Positions 23,293 through 34,970 of a stretch of 64,000 nt of DNA are shown piece after piece. Source of the DNA: Haematococcus lacustris (lineage: Eukaryota > Chlorophyta > Chlorophyceae > Chlamydomonadales > Haematococcaceae). How positions within the stretch are numbered: the first letter of the stretch is position 1; the number at the start of each line of letters is the position of its first letter. The notes beneath the pieces were generated by a model. That model was given only the letters and a program-made list of their open reading frames with translations, did not search any database and was not told where the DNA came from. The stretch is from positions 5,011,370-5,075,369 of the forward strand of contig JASKMD010000014.1 in the NCBI GenBank assembly GCA_030144725.1, written 5' to 3'. Made by a program: the position numbers and the translations under genes.

Positions 23293-24012
23293 TAGCTTTG
23301 CCGACATGCTGAGGGACTGGCACCAAGGTCAGCCAGGGGTCAGAGCTCCCCTGAAGGTGTTGATGCTCAGCCAGGGAAGCCATACAGGGTGGGCATGGGA
23401 AAGACCTTCAACGGCCAGGTGGAGCCATTCAAGTACGGCATCTTTGGCCTGGAGGTCGTGCTGGAGGACAATGGCTTGACTGTGGAGCAGGTGCAGCAGC
23501 AGGCAAATAAGCAGTGGGAGGAGGACTCTGCTATGGCTGCCGCTTAGGTCAGGGCGTGTCAAGTGGCTGGAGGCTCCCTTCCCAGACTGCTTCCCAACTG
23601 AAAGGTTGATGAAGAAGGACCCCACCATGTCAGCTCAGTTTGGGGAGTCTCTGGGTGCAGGGTGTGATGTGGCAGCGTGTGTTTACACCTTTGTCACTCA
23701 GCTGCAAGAGAAGGCCAGTGCTCTGCCAGGCAAGAGGGAGGGTCTGGCTTAGAAGGAGGTGGTTGGGGGGTGGAGCTGAGCACGCTGTCCCAGCTGGCTA
23801 TGGCATTGTCCCTCCCTGCCCCTGACCCAGCCAACAAAGGCCAGCAGGGTCTGTGTGGCTACTCCCTGTACCTTGCCATGAAAGGGAGTGGAGTGGAGGC
23901 CCATCATCCAGGGGTGGAGCTTTCCCAGATCACCCAGCTAGCTGCATCTGCTTGGAATGGGGTGGGGCCATCTGTCCAGGCAGGGTACAATATGTATGCT
24001 GCCATCACATGA
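23293..24012 (+). pseudogene. Decayed intronless ORF of unknown function, three reading frames
   Basis: Three coding-looking segments follow one another in different plus frames. About 23293-23547 contains VGMGKTFNGQVEPFKYGIFG and stops at TAG. About 23548-23755 contains WLEAPFPDCFPTERLMKKDP and stops at TAG. About 23756-24012 contains GYSLYLAMKGSG and ITQLAASAWNGVGPSVQAGY and stops at TGA. No splice sites would join them, so frameshifts in a formerly continuous frame are the simplest reading. The last segment has the spacing of an HMG-box-like fold (aromatic, basic, Trp, Tyr), but the likeness is weak. The region 23090-23292 just upstream reads a Pro-rich stretch that may belong to it. I do not recognise the family. 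Confidence 0.4.
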
Positions 24013-24232
24013 GAGTGGCCCGCATTAAGTGACAAGGGTGACAAGGCTTTGTTTGACAAAGCTGTTGACATATCTTGTCTTGCCTTATGGCAGGCAGGCA
24101 GCCATGTAAACAAACACTATCAAACATGGCGGTGCCAAGCTCGTCCGACACACAACCGACCTCACACAAACAACCCTAATCACCCGCGGGTAACGCGGGA
24201 AAGGCGTTGTGAGAGGCCGACCGTACTTCACT

Positions 24233-27200
24233 ATGCCTGCAAAGGGAAACAAGTACATGCACAACGGCAGGCAGCGTCAGAGCAATAAAGTCAAGCCTGG
24301 TGAGTAGCCGCAGCCACCCTCGCGGTCGGGACTCGATCGCTCGTTAGTGCCGCCTGACGTGCGCCGACTCGTTACCTGTGTCAGGTCCGTGAGAGGTCTC
24401 AGCACCGAAAGCTCCGAGGCAAGCACAGAAGCATCAGGCCAGTATCCCTCCCAGCAGCGGCCGATGAAGCAGCGCATGGGGAAGGCTGTCGAAGCTCTGA
24501 AGCAAAGAGATAAGGACTGGGCCGCCAGATTGGAGGTGTCAGAGCGGCGCTGTGCTGAGTTAGACTCTGCTAGGAAAGAAGCCGAGACCAAGCTGCAGGC
24601 AGCAGAAGCCCAACTGGAGATACTCCGGCAGGGAGCACAGCAGCACTCTGTGACGAGCAAGACACCGGCACGTCAGGAGCGTACTGACTGGGCTGCAGTC
24701 TATAAGGTGAGCTTGCTGCAGCTTCCAAGGTATGCATACACGTGTATGTATGCCTATGACCCTGTAGGCCTACAACACGTGCTCGTGTTCTTGCTGTCGT
24801 AGCCTCAGCACTCCTCGTCGCATCACACATTGTTGACCATGTGCCGGACACAAGTGCTCCTGTCCTCAGCCTAGTAGAAGTGGTGAAGAATTGCATACAA
24901 GTGATGTACATCAATGAAACCCAGCTGATGTTAAGCACGGGGGGTAAGGGGGACAAGGGGGTGGCATGGAGCGAATGACGTTGAGAGATGCTATCTAATT
25001 CTCTAAGTGTAGCGAGAAAGACGCGGACAATGCAGGAGCTTCCCAGCCCTAGCAGCTTGACCACCCCTGTCCAGCACTGCCTGCTGCCATCGTGGTCTAG
25101 TCAAATGGATTGCATTCGCTTGAACTGCAGCCTTTGCCACCCTGGGCCCCGTTCCACATGTACCCATGTGTGGTGATGACAAAGATATCGTGCAAATCCC
25201 TGGACTGCAAGAAACTTTGTCACCCTTATGCTTAACAACGGCATTAAACCTCCATGCCATTGTTTATGATACACTGGACAACCAGCAATTCTCTGGACAA
25301 TCAGCATCAGTGTCCTCCAGATGCTCCAGACATGCGAGTGTTGTGGAGTCCCATGCGCGTGTAGGGAAATGCAAGGCAGCTGGAGGCCAAGGTAGACTGC
25401 TTGCAGACTGAGAAGCTGGGGCATGTGGAGGATATGGAGGTTCTGGAGGAGCGTCTGGCTGCCCTCAGTGCCCAGGAGGAGGCAGCAGCAGCAGACCTCA
25501 GGCTGTGCAAGGTGTGGCAACAGACAGGGGCAGAGGGGCAGAGCTGGTGAAGTAATTGATTGGAGAAGCAAACGTTGCTGAAGAAAGTAGAGATTGCCCA
25601 GGCAATTGGTGATGGAGGTGATTGCTAGTGTGTGCAGGAGGAGCTTGCATCCGCTCACACCCAGCTGGCTCAGGTCACAGGAGGAGGCCAGGCGCAGCCA
25701 CATTCCCAAACTCAAACCCGAGCTGTGCGTGGTGGGGCTAGCACATCACATCAAGACACAGGCACATCAAGAGCTCACCAAATGGGTTGCAGTCATAAAG
25801 GTGTGCAGATGCTTGTTGTGAAAACAAGCAAGGTACAGGCAAGGTGGGAGCTGGCTCAGCTTGATGCAGCCACATATGTGCATAGGTCTGCCTAAGACTC
25901 TGTAGGCTCATGGCATTGCTTAAAATCGTGATATTGCTTAGAAAAGTGATGTGCGGCAATGACCTCACACTGATCTCCAGCCCATGAATCACAAATCTGG
26001 TAATTGGACCGATTCAGCTTGAAATATAGCCATTGCTACTTTGGGCACGCGCCAATGTTCGCTGATGATGACCTTAAGGACCAAGTCACACACCCATGTT
26101 CCCCGACTGACTTGGACATATACGACCATGCCCACATACAACCATGCCATAGCAATTGTTACACTGAGGAGGCAGGGATACACGCCAACCTCCAATGAAA
26201 GATCGTAAAGAATACGAGCTAACCATGATGATAAGGGAAGCAACCCCGGTGTACACAGGGTGTGAGCGAGGAGGTCATGTAGGGGAGGGAGAAGTCATGG
26301 CCTACAGCTGCCTGAAGCCGTCAGGTGCACTGCATCACCTTGCATGCGTGTACAGGAGCATTCAAGGCAGCTGGAGGCCAAGGTAGATGCCTTGCAAGCA
26401 GAGAAACTGCGGCATGCAGAGGACATGGAGTTGCTGGGAGAGCGTCTGGCTGCCATCGGTGCCCAGGAGGAGGCAGCGGCAGCAGACCTCAGGCTGTGCA
26501 AGGTGAAGCAACAGACAGGGCCAGAGGGGCGGACCTCGCAATGCCATGCAATGGGTCATTACTCCCACTGGCCCCTGTTTGTGTGTGCAGGAGCAGCTTG
26601 CGTCCGCTCAGTCCCAGCTGGCTCAGGTCACAGAAGGAGGTCAGGCCCAACCTCAGATTCAGCCCCAGCCCCGAGCTGTGGGTGGCGGTGCTGGCAGCAG
26701 CTTCCCTACGGGCTTTGGCTGTGTGGAGCAACGGGAGTGCCTGGACCAGCTGAGCTTAGCGGTGAAACAGCTGGTCAGCCAGCACATGAACTTTGCATAC
26801 CCACTGTTGCAGAGCCTGGTGAAAGGAGTGATGGAGGCATGCCACATCATCAGCGACTGGGACAGGGGTGCCGCTGTGGCTGCCCTGCATCACCACGTCA
26901 TGACAACAGCCCTCGGAATTATGCAGCAGCAGGTGGACTGGTACCAGCACCTTGCTGGGGTATCACTTACCAAGTACCTTGCCTGCCTTGCCAGCTGCCC
27001 TGAGGCTGGGCGCACTGACCTGCAGGCAGCCATGCAGCAGCTGCAGCAGGCCAAGAGCAGCACCCTGTTCCTGGTGGCGCAGCAGCAGGCGCCATCACAC
27101 CCTGCCACCAGGGAGGCAGCTGAGTATGTTAAGGGGATCAGGCAGCTCATGCAGCAACAGCTACAGCAGGAGCTGCAGCAGCAGCTTGGCCTGGATAAGG

Positions 27201-27824
27201 ACACTCAGGCAGGCAGGACGTGGCGACCTCAGCTTCTGGCCGTGGCTGCTGCCATGACCCGGGTCAACCTGCTGCTGGCCAGCCTACAGGTTAGCTGCCC
27301 TGGTCTGCAGCTGGTGAGCAGCCTTGAGGACTGGGCGGCGCCTGAGGGGCAGCGGGCGTGTGAGGCGCCTGTGCGTCAGCTGCTGGGCAAGGTGCAGAGC
27401 AGGTGAGGGGGAGGGCAGGGCAGGAGGGGCCCTGGGTGCTGCAGCCCACCCCGCTGCCCCTGGTGGCTGTCAGGTGGTGAGCTGTGCTGCTGCTGCCCCT
27501 GCCCTGCCTGCCCCTTGCAGCCGGCCCCTGTTCCTGGTGCGCCCCGGCCTGGTCTGCCCTGCTGCTGGAGGAGGGCGCCAGGTGCTGGTCAGGCAGCAGC
27601 TGGTGGAGCTGGCGCCGGACCCAGCATGGCTGAAGCAGCAGTGCCAACAGACTGCTGAAGAGCTTGAAGCGGCAAAGCAGCGTGAAGCAGATGCAGCCAG
27701 GAAGGTGTATGAGGCTGCTCAAAAGAAGCGATATGCAGAGTACACACTGCTACGCCACAAGGAAGAGGAAGCCAGGCGGCAAAGTGCTTCAGCTAGTGGT
27801 GCTGCCGCTTCTGCACCTAAATGA
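24233..27824 (+). CDS. Coiled-coil/helical-domain family, member B
   Basis: Function unknown. Proposed exons: 24233-24299, 24348-24706, 25365-25511, 26356-26502, 26591-27402 and 27521-27824; phases agree and give 611 residues. The start MPAKGNKYMHNG matches the MPAKRNKYQQNG start of D1. Exon 2 is a coiled coil without the Cys knuckle of C, D1 and E. Exons 3 and 4 are near copies of one 49-residue coil (EKL...EDMEVLEERLAAL). Exon 5 holds the helical domain, ending LLGKVQS. Exon 6 begins RPLFLVRPG and closes with a short basic coil. A further exon-like block at 25638-25800 (EELASAHTQLAQVTGG) duplicates the start of exon 5 but has the wrong phase, so I left it out. The 48-nt first intron is short and is the weakest call. 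Confidence 0.55.
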
Positions 27825-29648
27825 AGCAGACCGGTGACTAGATGCCATGGAGGAAGTCTTTTTTGAAAGCTGGTGTGAGAGGTATCAGGGTCACCCACCC
27901 CTCTGCACTGTCACTTGGACATGGCCAGGCCCTGCTTAGCCAGGGCCTACAGCCAATTGACAGCCAATGTGTGGCAGCAGCAGCAGTGGGTAGGGTGTTG
28001 TCGGCAGTAGGATCAGAACTAGCTGGGGCAAGTGTGACAGAAATGGGTGTAGCGCCAAGGGCAGTAGCATGGGCATCACAGCCAGCAGCACCTGGCAAAG
28101 GGACCCCTGATGCTCCTGGCCTGGGATAGGTGGAAGGGCAGCCGTCAGGCCCACGACCCTCCCAGCCTTACCACAAGGCCCCAGACATGAAGGCTGCGGT
28201 CAGTCCCTGCCTGGCCAGGCAAGCATGGCTGCAGCATCAGGCAGTGTGGCAGCACAGGACCCTGAGCCAGCTGCTAGGGCACACCCAAGCTGCAGTAGGG
28301 TCTACAATGTCGACTGCGACAGCAGCATTGTCGAGTGCTCCCCCCTCACTGGCTGCTCCCGGCCCACCCGTCTAGCAGCCTGCCTGCCACTATCCTAAGT
28401 CTGCACGCCTCCCTGTACATCCCATGGTTGGCCGAAGCATGATTGGCCAAAGTAGTCAACACTGGCAGGGTGGAGGGAGGGTGCAAGGCAGGCTGTTGCA
28501 TGCTACTCGTGGTATTGAAGTGCAATGCAGTCGTTCTGTTGGCAGTAGCCACCTCGTCCCATCTTGGTGACAAGGTAGCGCTTGTTGAGCAGGTGGTTGA
28601 GTGTGTATGAGTTGCACCACGAAGATTACGACTTACCTGAACTTGTGTTGCAGCATTGCAAGCTGACCACCCTTGTCCCATACTGCCTGCCTCCACCGTC
28701 ATCTAGACAGGCCTGACAATTGCAAATACACCTTAACTGGGTGATCCAGCTGCAGTCGCGTGTCATCGCGGCCAGGTGGTGTCCAGGTTGCATAGAGCAT
28801 ACACAGGTGCCTTACTGCATGCCAGGTGCCTCACTGCATGGATGTCACCTGTCTTTGCCATAGTCATCATTTGACCTCTTGCCGATGGTGGTTTTGTTAT
28901 GGTGGCATGTTTCATGTGTGGTTGGTGCCATGTTGAACGGTTGCATTCTGGCGTTGCGTATATAATGAGTGTGCTTGCAAACATTGTGGCAGCTCAAGCG
29001 CTGCAGGTGGTCATGCCGTTGTCTTGTACACTGTGGCATTGCTGGTTTGTATACCTGGTCACATTGTCCAGTCGTAGTCTTCCCAAGCTTGCCATTGGTG
29101 TGGTGAGGCTATCTTCCTGCCCATCACGCTCAGCATGATGGCTTGCAAGGCCAGACTGGACCTTGGCAGGTGTGGCCAGGTGTGACTGACGTTGTTGGGT
29201 CCTGAGTAACCCAGCAATGCAGTGGCGGCCGTGGCACCCAAACTCAACCCTTTGCCTGTTTTGGCACCGTGGCTTCAGGTTCAACAGCCACCACCAGCCC
29301 CACACACTAGCACACTCTCCACAGCTCAGCAGCTACCGCGCCTGAAAACTGTGTGCCTCACCTGCTGCTGGGTGACTAACTCGTTGAACACGTTCTGCCT
29401 CATGTCGTTTCCTCGATGCTGAATGCATGGAAATTCGATGCTGAATGCATGGAAAGCGGGTGAGGGGCCCCCACTGTAGTGCGATTGTAATGCGACTGCG
29501 GCTGACTTCTGGCTGTATGGGGCCTGCTAGCAGGTTGCGGCATTGCATACCGAGACCCCAAGCTCGTCATATCTCACGCTTCGGCCGTGAAACAACCCTG
29601 GTCGCCGTGATCACGGACACATATCGTCTGGCCCTGACCTTGCTACGT
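27825..29648. repeat. Spacer B-C, copy of the array spacer
   Basis: No gene is supported on the plus strand. About 27850-28700 matches 32590-33450, and about 28780-29648 matches 33530-34970 and parts of 40060-40760. The segment next to the following gene (about 29130-29648) is the shared 5' flank, presumably the promoter, of members C, D1 and E. On the minus strand near 28500-28620 a short open frame (TLNHLLNKRYLVTK) is also present at 33250-33370. Confidence 0.7.
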
Positions 29649-32585
29649 ATGTTAGCGAAACGTAACAAGTATCAGCAAACTGGCAAGCAGAGCCATAGCA
29701 AGATTTTCAAGCCTAGTACATAGCCGCTGCAACCCTAGCATTTTGGCCTCGGCTGGTCAAAGCGCGGCTGAGCCGACATTGTAGGTCAGACAAAGGCGAT
29801 GGAGGAGTCCCCTGCCGAGAGTTGCCGCCGAGCGATTGGGGCATCAAACCAGCATCCCGCCCAACACGACGCGGAGGTGGCAGCCAGCGAGTCGCGGAGC
29901 ACCGCCAGCCGAGGCCGCGCAGCCTCACAGCAGGGCGCAGGAAGCTATGCCGCCTGCGACGCTCATGATGAGTGCGACAGGGACTGCCGCTGTCCGCGAG
30001 GGCAGCTCTGTGATGGCAGGTGCAACGACAAGTGGTCCGGCGACAGGTTCATCCACATGGTGTTTGGCAAGAGGTCAGAGGGCAAAGCGGGAGTGGCCAA
30101 TGCAAGGGCTCAGGGCACACGGCTGCTGATGTACTGCAATGCTCCACCAGGTGCCAAGCACGCTGTGTTGCTGCTGCCGTTGCTTCCAGGGTTTGCGTCA
30201 GTTGCAAAGGAGTGGTCCTGCCCCAGACTGTTCATGAGCTACACAAGCTAGTCAGGCAGCTGCAACAGCAGTTGGAGCAGCGTGAAGAGGAAGTACTCAA
30301 TGGCCTACCAAAGAAAAAGGGAGGCAGTGTGGCCAAACTTCAGGCAGCAGAGGAGCACCGGGTCAGGTCAGACTCTGCCAAGCATGCAGCTGAGGAGAAG
30401 CTGCAGCGTGTTATGCAGCAGGTCAAGCAGGTGCAGGCACAGCAGCAGCTGGCTGTGACGGAGGCACAGGCTAAAGAGCAGGAGCAGGCCAAGCGGGCTG
30501 CAGTTGCAGAGGTAAGTCAGGTTGCAACCCAACCTACATGTGATATTAGGGCTGCAGGGTGCCTGCAAGCCATCCAATTGCACACCCAAGCTGCACAAAG
30601 CTATACACTATATTAGCTGCACAAAGCTATACGCTATAGACTACAATCTGTGCGGCCATGGATATCCTCATCAACCATTTCATCATAAACGCAATAGACG
30701 GGAACCGTGCTGCAGGTTCATCCTATGCAGCATGAACGCAAGTCCTTGTGCAGACGTCTGGAACACTCGTTTTATTCTCACTTCCATTGGACTAATGCTA
30801 CTTGACTTGATGTGTCCACCCTCCCAGCCAGCTCCTCCACTCACATGGTGCCTGTACGCCAAGTCCGTCTCTACGCTGTGCCTTATGCATAACTGTCCTT
30901 CCCTTGCCTGGCCATATTGCAATTGCTGGACATGTCTATTAAGCTGCATCAGGCCGCACCTAGCCTTGCATTGCAGAGGAGGAGGGCGGTCAAGCAGTCT
31001 CATGGCTGACAGCCGATGTGTGTTAGCCATCCAACTTTTCCATGAAAGCGGCATACTACAGGTGGGATGCTCAAGACATGCAAGTGTTGTTGAGTCCCAT
31101 GCGCGTACAGAAGAATGCAAGGCAGTTAGCGGCCAAGGTGGATGGATTGCAAGCAGAGAAGCTTCATCATGTGGAGGACATGGAGGTGCTGGAGGAGCGT
31201 CTGGCTGCCCTCAGTGCCCGGGAGGAGGCAGCGGCAGACCTCAGGCTGTGCAAGGTGAGGCAACAGATAGGGGCAGAGGGGCAAACCTCCTAATGCCATG
31301 CAATGGGTCCTCATTACTGCCACTGGCCCCTGTTTGTGTGTGCAGGAGCAGCTTGCGCCCGCTCAGTCCCAGCTGGTCACAGAAGGAGGTCAGGCTCAGC
31401 CACATTCCCAAACTCAACTTCCAGTTCTGGGTGGCAGTGGTAGCAGCAGCTTCCCTAAGGCTTTTGGCTGTGTTGAGCAACGGGAGTGCCTGGACGAGCT
31501 AAGCGTCGCAGTGGAGCAGCTGGCAGCTGTGTTGACACAGGGCAGCAACATGGACCACCCCATTGTGCAGCAGCTGCTGCAGGCAGCTAAGGAAACGGCT
31601 GGGGCTAGTGCAGCAGGGGTAGAGGTGGGGTATAATCTGGGCATCAGCAGCTGGGACAGCAATGCCGCCAGTGCTGCCCTGCACAGCCACGTGCTGACCC
31701 TGACCCTGAGGACTGTGCAGCAGCTGCCCTGGCCGCCCCCCTCGCCCTTCGACACCTGCCTAGCCAGCTGCCCTGAGTCTGGGCGCACTGACCTGCAGGC
31801 AGCTATGCAACAGCTGCAGCAGGCCAAGAGCAGCACCCTGTTCCTGGTGGCGCAGCAGCAGGCACCATCACACCCTGCCACCAGGGAAGCTGGGCTGCAG
31901 CTGGCGATCATGCAGGATGACGTCCAGCAGCGCTTGGAGCAGCAGCTGGGGCTAGACATGGACGCTGCTGCCAAGAGCTTCCTTGGGCACCAGATGCAAG
32001 CCGTGGCTGCTGCCGCCACACGCACCCAGCTGCTGGTGTCCGGCCTGCAGTGCAGCTGCCCTGGTCTGCAGCTGGTGAGCAGCCTTGAGGACTGGGCGGC
32101 GCCTGAGGGGCAGCGGGCGTGTGAGGCGCCTGTGCGTCAGCTGCTGGGCAAGGTGCAGAGCAGGTGAGGGGGAGGGCAGGGCAGGAGGGGCCCTGGGTGC
32201 TGCAGCCCACCCCGCTGCCCCTGGTGGCTGCCAGGTGGTGAGCTGTGCTGCTGCTGCCCCTGCCCTGCCTGCCCCTTGCAGCCGGCCCCTGTTCCTGGTG
32301 CGCCCCGGCCTGGTCTGCCCTGCTGCTGGAGGAGGGCGCCAGGTGCTGGTCAGGCAGCAGCTGGTGGAGATGGTGCCGGACCCAGCATGGCTGGAGCAAC
32401 AGTGCCAAGAGGCTGCTGAAGAGCTTGAAGCGGCCAAGCAGCATGAAGCAGATGCAGCCAAGAAGGTGTATGTGGCTGCTCAGAAGAAGCAAAATGCAGA
32501 GTACACACTGCTACGCCACAAGGAAAAGGATTCCAAGCGCCACAGTGCTTCAGCTAGTGCTGTTGCTGGAGCTGCTCCTGCATGA
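29649..32585 (+). CDS. Coiled-coil/helical-domain family, member C
   Basis: Function unknown. Exons 29649-29715, 29785-30073, 30190-30511, 31111-31254, 31346-32163 and 32282-32585 keep phase throughout and encode 647 residues. Order of parts: basic N-terminus (AKRNKYQQTG); a Ser/Ala-rich segment from MEESPAESCRRAI; a Cys knuckle CRCPRGQLCDGRCNDKW; a coiled coil from VVLPQTVHELHKL; a second coil with EDMEVLEERLAAL; the helical domain (CVEQRECLDEL to LLGKVQS); then RPLFLVRPGLVCPAAGG and a short coil tail ending in Ala. This is the cleanest member and the best reference for the family. The Cys knuckle could bind a metal, and the coils imply oligomers; both are inference. Confidence 0.68.
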
Positions 32586-34970
32586 AGCAAAAAGTCTGTT
32601 TTGAAAGCTGGTGTGAGAGGTATCAGGGTCACCCAACCCACTGCACTGTCACTTGGACATGGCCCAGCCCACCTTAGCCAGGGTACACAGCCAGGTGGCA
32701 GCCAATGTGCAGCAACAGCAGCAGCAGCAGCAGTGGGGAGGGTGTTGTCGGCAGTAGGATCAGAAGCAGCTGGGGCGAGTGTGATATCAATGGGTGTGGG
32801 CACCACAGCCAGCAGCACCTGGCAAAGTGACCCCTGCTGCTTCTGAGCTGGGATAGGTTACGGGCCAACAGTCAGGCCCATGACCCTCCCGACCTTACCA
32901 CAAGGCCCCAGACATGAAGGCTGCGGTCAGTCCCTGCCTGGCCAGGCAAGCATGGCTGCAGCATCAGGCAGTGTGGCAGCACAGGACCCTGAGCCAGCTG
33001 CTAGGGCACACCCAAGCTGCAGTAGGGTCAAGATTGTCGACGGCAACAGCAACATGATTGAGTGCTCCCCCCTCACTGGCTGCTCTTGGCCCACCTACCC
33101 CCTGCCGCAGCGCTCACAAGCAGCTGGCAGCCTGCCTGCCTCTATCCTAAGTCTGCACGCATCCCTGTACCTCCCATGGTTGGCTGAAGCATGGTTGGCC
33201 AATGTAGTAAACACTGGCAGGGTGGAGGGAGGGTGTAAGGCAGGCTGTTCGTGGTATTGAAGTGCAATGCAGTCGTTCTGTTGGCAGTAGCCACCTCGTC
33301 CCATCTTGGTGACAAGGTAGCGCTTGTTGAGCAGGTGGTTGAGTGTGTGTGAGTTGCACCACAGAGATTACGACTTACCTGAACTTGTGTTGAAGCATTG
33401 CAATCTGACCACCCCTGTCCCCACACTGCCTGCCACCGCCGGCATCTAGACAGCTACCTGGTGACACCGACTGGCCACCTTGCATGCGAACATGTGGTTT
33501 TGCTTGTGGGCAACGGTCGTGTGTCATAGTGGCCAGGTGGTGCCCAGATTGCATGGAGCTTATGGAAGCCAGGTGCCTTACTGCATGAAGGTTGCCTGTT
33601 TTTGCTATAATAGTGGTTTGACCTTTTGCTCAGCTTACTAACTCTCCTTCACCGTTGAGCGGCGTGGTTTGGTAATGTAAATGTACATGGTTTGGTATGG
33701 TAATCTTTCTTGTTAGTGCCATGATAAACAATTGCAGTTTAGCCTTGCGTATTGCCTAAGCTGGTGGAGCACCGCTGAACCATGGCACATTGACCACCTG
33801 ACACCAAGGCCAAGGCTGCAGCCGGCCGTTCCTCTTTGGCCAGCTCAACGCAGGGGTCAGGGGTCTTGCCCAGCCGCTGCTGTTGGCCCAGCTTGCCCAC
33901 AGTTGGCTGAGCTTCTACAGGCAAAGGCAGAGGCAGAACCCCCTTTTCTCCCACCACCACCCACAGCCACCCAGCCCGTAGCCTAGTTTGGTGTGAGCTG
34001 GGCAGGTGGAGTGAGTGTGAGCTGAGCTGGACGGTGTTGGTGACAGGTAGCACTGGCTGTGTTCCACCTCAGGCGGGTTACCTTGACACGCCAGCTCAGA
34101 GTTTATGCCACGGTGAACTGTTGCAGTCTGGCATTGCGTGATGCGCTAGTGTGCCTGTCAACACTATGGCAGCTGAAGCGCTGCTGGTGGTCATGCCGTT
34201 GCCTTGTACACTTCGAAGTTGCTGGCTTGTGGAACTGTTCACGAGGGCAGTTGTAGTCTTCCCAAGGTTACTGTTGGTGTGGTGAGGCTACCTTCCTGCC
34301 CATTACGCTCAGCATGCTGGCTTGCAGATTTGACCTTGGCGGCATTGGCCAGGTGTGATAGACACTGCTGGGTCCTAAGCAACCCAGCAATGCAGTGGCT
34401 GCCGTGGCACCCAGACTCGACCCCTTGCCTACTTAGGCCCCCTTGGCTTCAAGCCAAACAGCTACCACCAGCCCCACACGCCAGCACACCCACCACAGCT
34501 CAGCAGTGTCCCACTACCGCGCCTGCAACCTGTGTGCCTCATCTGCTGCTGGGTGACTAACTCGTTGAACTAGTTCTGACTTGGGTCGTTGCCTCGTTCA
34601 ACGATGTTGGATGCAGGGAAAGCGAGTGAGGCGCCCCCACTGTAGTAGGGGCCTCTGAGGGACAGGCAAAGGAGGTCACTCATCGCCTATCAATACACAG
34701 CAGATTGCAACATACAATATACACGCACCGACTGAGGCATTGTGATTCCAGCCAGGTGCAGTGAGGCACGGGAGGATAGGAAACCGGCTGACTGCTGCTG
34801 ACTCCCATTGTAATGACACCCTGTTTCGAGCCATGGCTGTGCTGGGCCTTCTATCAGGTTGCGGCATTGCATACCGAGACCCAAGCTCGTCATACCTCAC
34901 GCATCGGCCGTGAAACAACCCTGGTCGCCGTGATTACGGACACATATCGTCTGGCCTGACCTTTCTACAT
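32586..34970. repeat. Spacer C-D1 with an embedded 3' fragment
   Basis: Matches spacer B-C over most of its length. An extra block at about 33780-34010 reads QGSCPAAAVGPA and FLPPPPTATQPVA and corresponds to 45880-46110, a piece of the Pro-rich 3' part seen near 46 kb. The end of the spacer is the shared 5' flank. Confidence 0.65.

Noticed and set aside
23780..24012. Assignment of the last ORF segment as a genuine HMG-box protein
   Set aside because: Only spacing of a few aromatic residues agrees; a profile search would be needed.
27324..27520. Open frame starting MRTGRRLRGSGRVRR found in four copies
   Set aside because: It runs through the 118-nt intron in the wrong frame; the spliced frame gives a conserved domain that continues across the junction.
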